Shown here one piece after another: positions 44,905 to 53,952 of a stretch of 64,000 bases of DNA. The stretch comes from CAWCGU01 sp963838095 (GTDB lineage: Bacteria; Actinomycetota; Thermoleophilia; Solirubrobacterales; 70-9), in the NCBI GenBank assembly GCA_963838095.1, contig CAWIPO010000006.1, forward strand, positions 558,001 to 622,000. The letters run 5' to 3'. Every line of letters starts with the position of its first letter. Position 1 is the stretch's first letter. The notes below the pieces were generated by a model. The model was not told where the DNA came from. It ran no database searches and saw only the letters and a program-made list of their open reading frames with translations. A program made the translations under genes and the position numbers.

Positions 44905-45604
44905 CGAGGAAGAGCTCGTCGGCTTCGCCGCCGCGGCCTCGCACGATCTCGGAACGCCGCTTCGGTTGATCGCGGGTTACACCGACGAGCTCGCCGAGCA
45001 GGTCAACGCGGCAGATCCCGGGGTCGCGCACTCGCTGGAAGTGATCCGCAGGGGCGTCGATCAGATGCAGGCGATCGTCGACGGCTTGCTCTCGTACGCG
45101 CGCACGGCAGACGAGCTCGAGGTTGGGCAGGTGGATGCGGGCGAGGTCGTGGCCGAGACGCTGGCGGCGCTGGCGACGGACCTGGAAGCGGCCCGGATCG
45201 AGGTCGAGGTGCAGGAGGACCTGCCGGAGGTGCTGGCAAACGGCGGCCAACTGCACCAGGTGTTCCAGAATCTGATCTCGAACGCGATCAAGTTCCACGC
45301 CGGCGATCCACCCCGGATCGAGATTGCGTGCACCGCGGAGCCCGGGGTGTGGCATTTCACGGTGGCCGACAACGGGGTCGGGATCGCGGGGCAGGACCTG
45401 ATCAGGATCTTCGACCTCTTCGCCCGTTCACGGGCGACCGCCGAGCGAAAGGGAAGCGGGATCGGCCTCGCGGTGTCAAAGCGCGTGATCGAGCAGCACG
45501 GCGGCGGAATCTGGGTCGAGTCCGAGCCGGGAGATGGCAGCACCTTCCACTTCACCCTCCCGCGCGAGCTGCGGCGAAGCGACGACCCTCAGCTGAGTCA
45601 GTAG
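44852..45604 (+). CDS. sensor-less histidine kinase
   Basis: 250 aa from GTG 44852. No TM helix or sensory domain, only a repeated N-terminus (KPVADARPAADAKAEEELVG). H-box FAAAASHDLGTPLRLIAGYT with His31, N-box LHQVFQNLISNAIKFH, G-boxes VADNGVGI and ERKGSGIGLAVSK, then GDGSTFHFTLP: a complete HisKA-HATPase_c module. Probably cytosolic, receiving its signal from a partner protein. Coupled to the upstream regulator; convergent with the HBD gene (7-bp overlap). Confidence 0.9.
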   Translation: MADAKPVADARPAADAKAEEELVGFAAAASHDLGTPLRLIAGYTDELAEQVNAADPGVAHSLEVIRRGVDQMQAIVDGLLSYARTADELEVGQVDAGEVVAETLAALATDLEAARIEVEVQEDLPEVLANGGQLHQVFQNLISNAIKFHAGDPPRIEIACTAEPGVWHFTVADNGVGIAGQDLIRIFDLFARSRATAERKGSGIGLAVSKRVIEQHGGGIWVESEPGDGSTFHFTLPRELRRSDDPQLSQ

Positions 45605-46422
45605 ACGTAGAAGCCGGCGCCCGACTTTCGTCCCAGGCGCTCCTCGCCGACCAGCTCGACAAGCCGCCCGGGCGGCTTGTGCGCCAGCTCGCTCGAGTCG
45701 GAGTACAGAGCGTCGCCGATCGCCTGCGCGACGTCGAGGCCGACGAAGTCGAGCAGCGCCAGCGGACCCATCGGATAGCCCGCGCCAAGAGTCATGCAGT
45801 CGTCGACCTCGGCCGGGTCCATCCCCGTTCGCTCCAGCAGCCTGACTGCGTCGAACAGGTACGGAAACAGCAGCCGGTTGACGACGAAGCCGCTCTGGTC
45901 CGGCACCTCGATTGCTCTCTTGCCGAGCTGCTCGCACCATGCGCGCGCCCGATCGCCGACCCCGTTTCGGAGCCGGTCGGGGAGGCAGAGCTCAACCAGC
46001 TCCATCCGCGGAACGGGGTTGAACGGGTGTAGCCCGAAGACCCGCTGGGGGTGTCCGCTGGCCGCCCCGAGGGTCGCGATCGAAAGCGACGAGGTGGTGG
46101 TCGCGAGGTCTGCTTCCGGACAGGCCTCGGCGAGCTTCCAGAGCAACTCCGATTTCAGCTTCAGATCCTCCCGCACCGCCTCGACCACCAGGTCGCAGGC
46201 GCCAAGCCGGCCGATCTCGGTTGTGATCTTCACCCGGCCCGGATCCGCGCCGTCCACCTTTTCCGCCACCGTGGCCAGCCCCAGCTCCGCGCGCTTGGCC
46301 GAGCGCTCGCTGCGAGCGAGCACCGTCACCTCCGAGAACGCGCTGGCGCAAGCCGCAAGACCGGTGGCGATCGCGCCCGTGCCGGCGATCGCGGGGCGGA
46401 CGTATGGATCGCCGGCGCTCAT
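45598..46422 (-). CDS. 3-hydroxyacyl-CoA dehydrogenase (HBD type)
   Basis: 274 aa. NAD motif AIAGTGAIATGLAACAS, LVVEAVREDLKLKSELLWKL, catalytic His region TTTSSLSIATL and VFGLHPFNPVPRMELVEL; C-terminal dimer domain VPDQSGFVVNRLLFPYLFDA, AGYPMGPLALLDFVGLD. Oxidises 3-hydroxyacyl-CoA in beta-oxidation or reduces acetoacetyl-CoA. Transcribed divergently from the thiolase across a palindromic operator. Confidence 0.9.
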   Translation of the reverse strand: MSAGDPYVRPAIAGTGAIATGLAACASAFSEVTVLARSERSAKRAELGLATVAEKVDGADPGRVKITTEIGRLGACDLVVEAVREDLKLKSELLWKLAEACPEADLATTTSSLSIATLGAASGHPQRVFGLHPFNPVPRMELVELCLPDRLRNGVGDRARAWCEQLGKRAIEVPDQSGFVVNRLLFPYLFDAVRLLERTGMDPAEVDDCMTLGAGYPMGPLALLDFVGLDVAQAIGDALYSDSSELAHKPPGRLVELVGEERLGRKSGAGFYVY

Positions 46423-46458
46423 TGGGCGCAGTTACTTATCACGACGCCCGCCGGATTG

Positions 46459-46474
46459 TTGACTGACCAGTCAA
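46459..46474. promoter_or_regulatory. palindromic operator, beta-oxidation set (copy 1)
   Basis: TTGACTGACCAGTCAA (7 of 8 arm positions pair), within a 26-bp block nearly identical to that at 52459. It lies 37 bp from the HBD start and 70 bp from the thiolase start. The form is typical of TetR-family fatty-acid regulators of actinobacteria. Confidence 0.72.
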
Positions 46475-46544
46475 TCGATCGGCTATCGTCCCTCCAGAGG
46501 CGCTTGGGCGCCGCATCCCTATCCAGGACTTACGGAGGCACGAA

Positions 46545-47726
46545 ATGGCTGGCAACGGTGGATTCCAAGGGCGTGAGGTAGTGATCGTCGAGGCGGTTCG
46601 AACCCCCGTCGGACGCGGGCACGAGGAGAAGGGCTACTACAAGGACATCCATCCCTCGACGCTGCTGGCCACCACCTACAAGGAGCTCGTCGAGCGCGCA
46701 GGGATCGACGCCTCAGAGGTCGAGGATGTCGTCGCCGGCTGCGTCCAGCAGTTCGGCGAGCAACAGCTGAACATCGGCCGCAACGCCTGGCTCGAGGCCG
46801 GGCTGCCGATGGAGACGCCGGCGACAACGGTCGACCGCCAGTGCGGCTCGGCCCAGCAAGCGATCAACTTCGGCGCCGCGCTCGTCGCATCGGGCGTTCA
46901 CGACGTCGTCATCGGCGGCGGCGTCGAGCACATGGGCCACATCTCCTTCGCCGACAGTGCGCAGGTGATGCAGGAGCACGGTTTCGCTTACTCCCCGCAG
47001 CTGATGGAGCGCTACAACCTCGTCCCGCAGGGAATCTCGGCCGAGATGATCGCCGACCAGTGGGAGATCCCGCGCTCGGAACTGGATGAGATCGGCCTGC
47101 GCTCGCACCAGCTCGCCGCCAAGGCGACCGAGGAGGGACGCTTCGAGCGCGAGATGGTGCCGATGACCGTCAACGGTGACACCTACGTCACCGACCAGGG
47201 GATCCGCCCGGACACCAGCCTCGAGAAGCTCGCGATGCTGAAGCCGGCGTTCAAGGAGGACGGCAAGATCACCGCCGGAAACTCCTCGCAGGTCTCCGAC
47301 GGCGCCGCCGCCGTGCTGCTGATGACGCGCGAGAAGGCGGACGCGCTCGGCCTCCGGCCACGGGCGAAGATCGTCGACCAGACGACCGTTGGGGTCGACC
47401 CGGTGATCATGCTGACAGGGCCGATTCCGGCGACCAAGAAGATCCTCGAGCGCAACGGGATGAAGATCGACGACATCGATCTGATCGAGATCAACGAGGC
47501 CTTCGCGTCCGTCGTCGCCGCGTGGCGGCGCGAGCTCGAGCCCGACATGGACCGGGTGAACGTGAACGGCGGCGCGATCGCGATGGGTCACCCGCTTGGA
47601 TCGACCGGCGCTCGGCTGATGACGACGCTGCTGCACGAGCTCGAGCGTTCCGACAAGGAGCTCGGCCTGGTGACGATGTGCTGCGGCGGCGGCCTCGGCA
47701 CGGGCACCATCATTCAACGCGTCTGA
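46545..47726 (+). CDS. acetyl-CoA acyltransferase (thiolase)
   Basis: 393 aa. Nucleophile Cys in ATTVDRQCGSAQQAINFGAA (about residue 98), His in VNVNGGAIAMGHPLGSTGAR, second Cys in MCCGGGLGTGTIIQ; NEAF motif IEINEAFASVVAAW. Degradative FadA-like or acetoacetyl-CoA thiolase. Divergent partner of the HBD gene, so the two make a beta-oxidation half-pathway. Good start ATG preceded by ACGGAGG. Confidence 0.93.
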   Translation: MAGNGGFQGREVVIVEAVRTPVGRGHEEKGYYKDIHPSTLLATTYKELVERAGIDASEVEDVVAGCVQQFGEQQLNIGRNAWLEAGLPMETPATTVDRQCGSAQQAINFGAALVASGVHDVVIGGGVEHMGHISFADSAQVMQEHGFAYSPQLMERYNLVPQGISAEMIADQWEIPRSELDEIGLRSHQLAAKATEEGRFEREMVPMTVNGDTYVTDQGIRPDTSLEKLAMLKPAFKEDGKITAGNSSQVSDGAAAVLLMTREKADALGLRPRAKIVDQTTVGVDPVIMLTGPIPATKKILERNGMKIDDIDLIEINEAFASVVAAWRRELEPDMDRVNVNGGAIAMGHPLGSTGARLMTTLLHELERSDKELGLVTMCCGGGLGTGTIIQRV

Positions 47727-48337
47727 ACGCGGCCGACGAGCATCTGCGGAAGGACCCGGCGCTTCGCCGACTGATCGACGAGCGCGGGCCGATCGATCCC
47801 GCCACCGATCGCCGCGGCAGCCGCCCGGATGCCTACGAGGCTCTCGCCCGGGCGATCGTCGGTCAGCAGCTCTCGACGAAGGCCGCCGCCTCGATTTGGG
47901 CAAGAGTCCTGGCCGTGTTCGGCGACAGAACGCCGAGCACGACCGAGCTGATCGGCGTGGAACCGCAGGCGCTCCGGGACGCCGGGCTCTCATGGTCGAA
48001 GGTCGGTTTCCTGCGTGACCTGGCGGAGCGGATCCGCGATGGCGAGCTCGACCTCGATCGGCTTCCTGAGCTGGACGACGAGGCGGTGATCGATGAGCTG
48101 ACGCAGGTGAAGGGGATCGGGCCCTGGACGGCGGAGATGTTCCTGATCTTCCATCTCGGCCGGCCGGACGTTCTCTCCACCGGCGACCTCGGGATTCGCC
48201 GCGCCGCCCAGCTCGCCTTCGGCATGGACGAGCTTCCGACCCCGGATGAGCTGGAGCGGCTCGGGGAGCGGTGGCGGCCCCACCGCACCCTGGCCTGTCT
48301 CTACCTCTGGCGCTCGCTCGACAACGCACCGGGATGA
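47723..48337 (+). CDS. DNA-3-methyladenine glycosylase II-like (HhH-GPD)
   Basis: About 204 aa base-excision glycosylase. AYEALARAIVGQQLSTKAAA, hairpin-helix-hairpin LTQVKGIGPWTAEMFLIFHL, catalytic Asp in VLSTGDLGIRRAAQLAFGMD. AlkA-type removal of alkylated purines is most likely. No ATG/GTG/TTG is available near the N-terminus: CTG 47723 overlapping the thiolase stop is the only nearby candidate in frame, so either a rare start or a small sequence error. Confidence 0.8.
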   Translation: MNAADEHLRKDPALRRLIDERGPIDPATDRRGSRPDAYEALARAIVGQQLSTKAAASIWARVLAVFGDRTPSTTELIGVEPQALRDAGLSWSKVGFLRDLAERIRDGELDLDRLPELDDEAVIDELTQVKGIGPWTAEMFLIFHLGRPDVLSTGDLGIRRAAQLAFGMDELPTPDELERLGERWRPHRTLACLYLWRSLDNAPG

Positions 48338-48375
48338 TGTAGGTTGCCGCGTTCTCCGCAACCGAGGGACGACCC

Positions 48376-48858
48376 GTGGACTCGAAGACCAGGCTGATCG
48401 CCACTCCGTTGGTCGCAGTGCTCGCGGCCGGCCTGATCGCCGTCGGCTGCGGCGGCGACGACGAGACGACGACGACGACGTCGTTTTCGACCCCCTCGGC
48501 CACCGCGACCGGTCCCAGCGGAGCCAGCGGCCCGTCCGGCGACTTGGCCAGCCAGGTGAATCAGATCTGCAGGGAAGTCGACGAGGATGCCGTGGGCGTC
48601 GTCGCGGGACTGGACACCAGCACCCCGCAGGCGCAGCGCGAATACGTCGATGCCGTCGCGCCGATCATCCAGGCCGCGCTCGATCAGATGAGCGCGCTTC
48701 CCGGGGTGGAGGACGACGCTCAGATCACCGCCTTCATCGAGGCGTCGCAGGATGCGCTCGACAGGCTCGAGCTGGACCCGACCCTGATCGAGGACCCGAG
48801 CCTTGAGAGGGAAGTGGACCGGGCCGCCACGGAGGCCGGGCTCAAGGACTGCGACTGA
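48376..48858 (+). CDS. putative lipoprotein
   Basis: 160 aa. Lipobox IAVGC after a 20-residue hydrophobic stretch, then a Thr/Ser/Gly-rich linker (ETTTTTSFSTPSATATG) and a helical domain with VNQICREVDEDAVGVVAGLD and a C-terminal ...LKDCD Cys that could pair with the first. GTG start. Unknown function; the Lgt encoded at 8786 would process it. Confidence 0.75.
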   Translation: MDSKTRLIATPLVAVLAAGLIAVGCGGDDETTTTTSFSTPSATATGPSGASGPSGDLASQVNQICREVDEDAVGVVAGLDTSTPQAQREYVDAVAPIIQAALDQMSALPGVEDDAQITAFIEASQDALDRLELDPTLIEDPSLEREVDRAATEAGLKDCD

Positions 48859-48870
48859 GCCGTCGGCGGC

Positions 48871-49536
48871 CTACAGGCTCTCGCAGAAACGGACGAACTT
48901 GGCTGTGTCGCGGAGCGGGGGGCCGTGGCCCAAGGCGACCACTCGCGGCTCGAGGCCGGCCAGGCGCTTCGCCGAGCGGCGGTTTTCGACTGGATCGGGG
49001 GTGAGGTAGGGCTTCGGCTCGTGAAGGCCGGGGATGCCGGTCCAGATGTTCATGTTGTTGAGTACGTCGCCGGCCACCAGGACACCATCCGACTGGCGCC
49101 AAAAGGCGACGTGACCAGCGGAGTGACCCGGCACTTCGATGACTTTGAAACCACCAACTTCGTCCCCCTCGGCGAGCCGGCGGTCGACCGTGTGGCCCGG
49201 CCCCGTGAAGAAGCTGTCGTAGAAACGGGCCACCGGATGGTCGGGCTGGAGTCGGCGGATCAGCGAGGGGTCCTCTGCGGCAGCGGTGTCGCCTTCGCTG
49301 ACCCAAAACGGGACCTGAAGCTGCTCGCAGAGCTCATGGCTCGCGCCTTGGTGATCGGGATGGGCGTGTGTGATCGCATGGGCGCTGATCTGGCGTCCCT
49401 TCAGTGCCCTCCGGATGCGCCTGCCTGAGCGGCGTCCCCCGGCGTCGACGAGCACGTCCTCCAGCAGGAAGGCGTTGACCGCATTCGGCATTGCGATCGT
49501 GTTCAGGTGCCATACCCCCGGCGCGATCTCGTTCAT
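48871..49536 (-). CDS. MBL-fold metallo-hydrolase
   Basis: 221 aa. Zn ligands in AITHAHPDHQGASHEL, VIEVPGHSAGHVAFW, LVAGDVLNNMNIWTGIPG and RVVALGHGPPL: a full H-x-H-x-D-H ... H ... D ... H set. Glyoxalase II/beta-lactamase superfamily of unknown substrate. Cytosolic. 12-bp gap to the convergent lipoprotein gene. Confidence 0.85.
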   Translation of the reverse strand: MNEIAPGVWHLNTIAMPNAVNAFLLEDVLVDAGGRRSGRRIRRALKGRQISAHAITHAHPDHQGASHELCEQLQVPFWVSEGDTAAAEDPSLIRRLQPDHPVARFYDSFFTGPGHTVDRRLAEGDEVGGFKVIEVPGHSAGHVAFWRQSDGVLVAGDVLNNMNIWTGIPGLHEPKPYLTPDPVENRRSAKRLAGLEPRVVALGHGPPLRDTAKFVRFCESL

Positions 49537-49604
49537 CGCATGCAGATGAGATTGAGCCGAACCGGACGCGAAGCGGAGGATTCGGCGACGGTCATTTCAT
49601 CAGC

Positions 49605-50384
49605 CTATTCGCCTGAAGCCGGCGCCGAGAGCCGGCCGCCGACGAACTGGACCATTCCCGCCAGTCGCTGGTGGACGTCGCTGAACCCGCGAGCCTGGAG
49701 TGCGCCGACGATCTCGCCCGACTCGAACAGGCGCATACCGCTGGCGCGCTCGATCACCGGCTTCAGCGGCCTCACCGTCAGCTGTCGCCGGACAGAGGTC
49801 ATCAGCGCGATCCGCCCACCGGGTTTGAGGATCCGAGTGAGCTCGTCGAGGACCAGCATCGGGTCGGACATCAGATGCAACGCTGCAAAGCAGCAGACGG
49901 CGTCGAAGCTCGAGTCGGCGAACGGAAGCGCGGTCGCGTCCCCGCGGACGAAGGCGAGGTTCTCGAGCCCCGACCGGCGGAGGTCCTGGGCTGCGCGATC
50001 CAACATCGTCGTCGAGACGTCCACACCGACGACGAGGCCATCGGGCCCGACCACGCGGGCGAACTCGCGCGAGAAGTTCCCGGGGCCGCAGGCGAGGTCG
50101 AGCACCGAGTCGCCCGCGCCGAGACCCATCAGCAGACGCGCGATCCGGACCTCCTCGGCCATGCCGGGGCCCGTCACGCCCTTCGCGATCTGTCCCAGCG
50201 CCGGGCGCCACCAGCGCTCGTAGATCCGCGGCACCAGGCTGGTGACCATCAGGTCCTGGGCGACGCCCGTCGACTCGAGCTCGGTCTCGAGCACGTCGAG
50301 GTAGCCGATCGAGCCCGCCGCCTCGGCTCGCTCGCGCTCCGGCGGGTGCATCAGCGCCAGCACCCGCTCGCGAGCTGCGCTCAC
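49605..50384 (-). CDS. class I SAM-dependent methyltransferase (UbiE-like)
   Basis: 259 aa. SAM motif I DSVLDLACGPGNFSREFARV, GVDVSTTMLDRA, FVRGDATALPFADSSFDAVC and ELTRILKPGGRIALMTSVRR. The N-terminal helical cap is distinctive. Methyl acceptor unknown. GTG 50384 overlaps the stop of the CWB2 protein by 4 nt (GTGA). Confidence 0.85.
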   Translation of the reverse strand: MSAARERVLALMHPPERERAEAAGSIGYLDVLETELESTGVAQDLMVTSLVPRIYERWWRPALGQIAKGVTGPGMAEEVRIARLLMGLGAGDSVLDLACGPGNFSREFARVVGPDGLVVGVDVSTTMLDRAAQDLRRSGLENLAFVRGDATALPFADSSFDAVCCFAALHLMSDPMLVLDELTRILKPGGRIALMTSVRRQLTVRPLKPVIERASGMRLFESGEIVGALQARGFSDVHQRLAGMVQFVGGRLSAPASGE

Positions 50385-52375
50385 GCTTTAGTGCTCTCGT
50401 GCCTGGCTTCCAGGTCGGCGGCGCTCTCGACCGATTGATCCCCGGCCAGCGGCCCGGGCCCACGAGGGTCGCCGCTGTGCTGGGCGAGCTGCTCGAGGAT
50501 CGGAATCTGGCGCTCTGCTTCGACCCGTGCCGGGTGCTCGGGCGGCAGGGGGTCGGTCAACCGCCTGATCCGGTTGCGGATCTGGAGCGCGAAGTGCGGC
50601 GTCGCGGGCCCGGCAAGAGCGCGGACATCCTCGACCGTCACCTCGCGGCCGGGGACAAGTCGGGTCGGGTCCTCGCTCTCGCTCCAAGCCACCCCCGGAC
50701 GCGGGAGCAGACCCGCAGACTCAGACGGTGCGGGTCTTGGGGGAGATGGGTTTGGCTGGTCGGCGTCCGGTATGTCCTCGGGCGTTCCCGGCGCCGGGCC
50801 GAGCTCCGGCGCGCCGCCGCTTCCGGACTGTACCTGCGCCAGTTCGAGCAGATCGTCGATCTGGGCCTGAACGTCAACGCTGATCGCGCCCGAGTCTCCG
50901 ATCACCCACCCCTGGTTGTAGACGGCGCGGGTTGGATCGTCGACATATCCCGGCTTGATGTCCAGCAGGTAGCCCTCCAGCGCCGGCGGAAGCTCCTCGG
51001 CGGACTCGAGCAGCAGCATCGGGCCCCACGTACCGCTCGCCGAAAGCACCGAGGAGGCACCGGCATCGGCGGGCCTGCCCGCGTTGGCGAACACCAGTCC
51101 GTGGCCGGGATCGGTGATATTCCAGCCGAAGTCGGCGACGCCGACGTAGCGTGCGAACGCGATCGCGTTGGTCACCGGTTCCTCGCCACCGACGCGCTCG
51201 ACCGTGACTCCGGCGTCCTCGAGGTCATCGACAACCGTGTCCGAGACCACCGACTCCGGGCCCAGCAGGAAGACCGGAACGTCCTCGTATCGCTCGAGCA
51301 CGTTCAGGGTCGCCTGAGGGACGCTGTCGCGCTGCACGAACAGGACCGGATCGCCGGACCTCGCGGCCCAGGCGGCGGCGGGCATGGCGAAGGCAGGATC
51401 GTCCGAGGAGGCGAGCACGATGTGCTTCGGGTTGGCATCCGTGAGCCGCTGGCGCAGCGCTTCGACGCGAGCCGCGACCTCGGCAGGGTTGCCGGGCGTC
51501 ACCTGACGAGTCCGCAGGCCGGTGGGGGCCGCCACGTCCCCGACCTGGAAGAGCTGGACGTCCTCGGTCGCGCTCGACCCCGGCGGAGCGAGGGAGACGA
51601 GCGCGTCCAGGACCAGGTCGGGAACCTCCTCGCGGGTGCCGACCAGCAGCGGGACGCGAATCGGGTCCGAAACGAGCACCGACGCGGCGATCCCCAAGGC
51701 CCAGTCCTCCTCGGCGACCATCGCCACCGCGTCGGGGCCTGGGACCCCGCCCCGGGACGGAAACGCGGCCAGGACAGCGCCGACCGAGTTCGTGACCGCA
51801 TCGGCGCCGGCGATCCGGGTCGTGTTCTTGCTCGCGAACTCGGGGAAGCCGACGTCGGGGGGCGCTTCCGGCTGGTCTTCGCGGATTACGACCCGAGGCG
51901 CCGGCCCGGCCTGCCCTTCCTCCTCCGAGCCGCCGACGTCGAGAAGAACCAGCGCTACAGCGATTGCACCGGCGAGCACTGCGCCGGCCACGAACGCCAG
52001 CACGCCGCGACCGGAGGGAAGCTGGTCGCGCCGGATGCGCGGCCGCCGGACCTCGGGGCGCCGAACGCGCGGGCGGCGAATCCGAGGGCGGCGAGGCTCG
52101 GGGCGTTCGGCTCGCGATCGGCGAAGCTTGCGCCGGGAGCGCCGGCCGTCGGGGGTCGGCTCGGGGGTGGGCTCAGAGGCCGGCTCCGGGGTGGGCTCAG
52201 AGGTCGGCTCCGGGGTCGGCCCGAAGCTCGGCTCGGCCTCGGTCTCCGCCTCGACGGCCGCCGGAGGCGGCTCAGGGGGCGGCATGACGTCCGCGTCCGG
52301 CCCGCGCCGGCGCCGAAAGCGGTGCGAAATCCAGAAGCGCACGTCTGAGAAGAAGAAGCGGGCCCGCGAGAACAT
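50381..52375 (-). CDS. membrane-anchored CWB2-repeat cell-wall protein
   Basis: 664 aa, type II membrane topology inferred: a cytosolic N-terminus with Pro-Glu repeats (PTPEPTSEPTPEPASEPTPE) and an Arg-rich tract RRPRIRRPRVRRPEVRRPRI, one TM helix (GVLAFVAGAVLAGAIAVALV, about residues 125-146), then tandem cell-wall-binding repeat 2 modules (NTTRIAGADAVTNSVGAVLA, VFLLGPESVVSDTVVDDLED, VERVGGEEPVTNAIAFARYV). A long helical C-terminus with a Pro/Ser linker follows. CWB2 domains bind wall teichoic-acid-like polymers; here they would act in the periplasm/wall zone. Confidence 0.75.
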   Translation of the reverse strand: MFSRARFFFSDVRFWISHRFRRRRGPDADVMPPPEPPPAAVEAETEAEPSFGPTPEPTSEPTPEPASEPTPEPTPDGRRSRRKLRRSRAERPEPRRPRIRRPRVRRPEVRRPRIRRDQLPSGRGVLAFVAGAVLAGAIAVALVLLDVGGSEEEGQAGPAPRVVIREDQPEAPPDVGFPEFASKNTTRIAGADAVTNSVGAVLAAFPSRGGVPGPDAVAMVAEEDWALGIAASVLVSDPIRVPLLVGTREEVPDLVLDALVSLAPPGSSATEDVQLFQVGDVAAPTGLRTRQVTPGNPAEVAARVEALRQRLTDANPKHIVLASSDDPAFAMPAAAWAARSGDPVLFVQRDSVPQATLNVLERYEDVPVFLLGPESVVSDTVVDDLEDAGVTVERVGGEEPVTNAIAFARYVGVADFGWNITDPGHGLVFANAGRPADAGASSVLSASGTWGPMLLLESAEELPPALEGYLLDIKPGYVDDPTRAVYNQGWVIGDSGAISVDVQAQIDDLLELAQVQSGSGGAPELGPAPGTPEDIPDADQPNPSPPRPAPSESAGLLPRPGVAWSESEDPTRLVPGREVTVEDVRALAGPATPHFALQIRNRIRRLTDPLPPEHPARVEAERQIPILEQLAQHSGDPRGPGPLAGDQSVESAADLEARHESTKA

Positions 52376-52458
52376 GAGCGGGAAGTTAGAGCACGCCTTC
52401 GCGCGCGCAGCGCTCCCGAATCACCTGCCGCCCCGCGCCGGGGCAGGATGTAAGCTTG

Positions 52459-52474
52459 TTGACTGATTAGTCAA
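52459..52474. promoter_or_regulatory. palindromic operator, beta-oxidation set (copy 2)
   Basis: TTGACTGATTAGTCAA, within TTGTTGACTGATTAGTCAA and a following TCAATCG block that nearly matches copy 1 at 46459. It lies 84 bp ahead of the acyl-CoA dehydrogenase start. Confidence 0.75.
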
Positions 52475-52557
52475 TCAATCGCCGTTGGACGCCGTTTTGG
52501 GGCGCCGGCAGGCGAAGGCAGGCGCCGGTGCGTGGCGCCGGGACGGAGGATTTCAGC

Positions 52558-53943
52558 GTGGATTTCCGACTCAGCGAGGAAGCCCAGGAGTTCAAGGCCG
52601 AGTGCCGTCGCTTTGCCGAGGAGGTGATCCGCCCCGCCGCCGCGAAGCACGACCGCGAGGAGTCAACTCCGTGGGAAGTGATCAAGGCGGCGCGGGAGTC
52701 GAACCTGAGCGGAATGGAGTTCCTCCCCAGGCTGATGTCCGATCCGGACGGGCAGGCGAACGTCATCTATGCCGAGGAGTTCCATTGGGGCTGCGCCGGC
52801 ATCGCGCTCGCCATCTCCGGCTCGATGCTCGCCGCCGCCGGTCTCGCGTCGTCGGGGACACCTGAGCAGATCGCCGAGTGGGTGCCGCAGTGCTTCGGGG
52901 CCGGTGACGAGATCAAGCTCGGCGCCTACGCCGTCACCGAGCCACAGGCGGGCTCGGACGTGAAGTCGCTGCGCACGACCGCTGTGCGCGACGGCGACGA
53001 GTGGGTCCTGAATGGGACCAAGGTCTTCATCACCAACGGCGGCATCGCCGACGTGCATGTGGTGATCGCGACGGTCGACCCGGAGCTCGGGCACCGCGGC
53101 CAGGCTTCGTTCGTGATCGGCAAGGACACGCCCGGCCTGCGCCAGGGCAAGAAGGAATCGAAGCTCGGAATCCGTGCCTCGCACACCGCCGAGGTCGTGC
53201 TCGAGAACTGCCGGATCCCGGTGGAGAACCTGCTCGGCGGGATGGACAAGCTCGAGCGAAAGCTGGAGCGGGCCCGCTCGGGCCAGTCCTCCGGCCGCGC
53301 CTCGGGCGCGCTGGCGACCTTCGAGCTGACGCGCCCCGTGGTCGGTGCTTCGGCCCTCGGGATCGCCCAGGCCGCGTACGAGTGGACACTGGAGTACCTG
53401 GACGGCGGCGGGATCGTGGACCCGATCCAGTCTGCCCTCGACGAGAGCTCGACCGCGGGGCGCCCCCCGCTCGAGCGCCAGGAGGTGCAGCAGGTGATCG
53501 CCAGCGTCGCGACCGAGATCGAGGCCGCGCGCCTGCTCGTCCAGCGCGCATCCTGGATGGGTCGCGCCGGCATTCCGATGACCGGCGGCCAAGGCTCGAT
53601 GTCGAAGCTGAAGGGTGGCGACGTCGCGATGTGGGCGACGCGGACGCTGATGGACCTCGTCGGGCCCTACGCCCAGATGGCCGATTGCCCGCTCGAGAAG
53701 TGGTTCCGCGACGCCAAGATTTACCAGCTCTTCGAGGGTACGGCCGAGATCCAGCGCCTCGTCATCGCCCGGATGCAAGCGGAGGAGCGGCGGGGCAAGC
53801 TGGAAGAGGCAGCGGACGTGCTCCGGGACGCAGTGGTGCCCGCGAGTGGCGGGGGGACCGGCCCGGCGGCGGGAGTCCCTGCGCCCGTAGGGGCGAACGG
53901 CAGCACCGAGGGGTCGGCCCAAGCCGCTTCTGCGACCGCCTGA
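52558..53943 (+). CDS. acyl-CoA dehydrogenase
   Basis: 461 aa from GTG 52558 (ribosome site GGACGGAGGA). FAD/substrate signatures: LGAYAVTEPQAGSDVKSLRT, WVLNGTKVFITNGGIADVHV, and catalytic Glu in QLFEGTAEIQRLVIARMQAE (about residue 391). The segment between ARSGQSSGRASGAL and the C-terminal Ala/Gly-rich tail (PASGGGTGPAAGVPAPVGAN) is longer than usual. First step of fatty-acid beta-oxidation; same operator type as the thiolase/HBD pair. Confidence 0.92.
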   Translation: MDFRLSEEAQEFKAECRRFAEEVIRPAAAKHDREESTPWEVIKAARESNLSGMEFLPRLMSDPDGQANVIYAEEFHWGCAGIALAISGSMLAAAGLASSGTPEQIAEWVPQCFGAGDEIKLGAYAVTEPQAGSDVKSLRTTAVRDGDEWVLNGTKVFITNGGIADVHVVIATVDPELGHRGQASFVIGKDTPGLRQGKKESKLGIRASHTAEVVLENCRIPVENLLGGMDKLERKLERARSGQSSGRASGALATFELTRPVVGASALGIAQAAYEWTLEYLDGGGIVDPIQSALDESSTAGRPPLERQEVQQVIASVATEIEAARLLVQRASWMGRAGIPMTGGQGSMSKLKGGDVAMWATRTLMDLVGPYAQMADCPLEKWFRDAKIYQLFEGTAEIQRLVIARMQAEERRGKLEEAADVLRDAVVPASGGGTGPAAGVPAPVGANGSTEGSAQAASATA

Positions 53944-53952
53944 GCGAACTTC

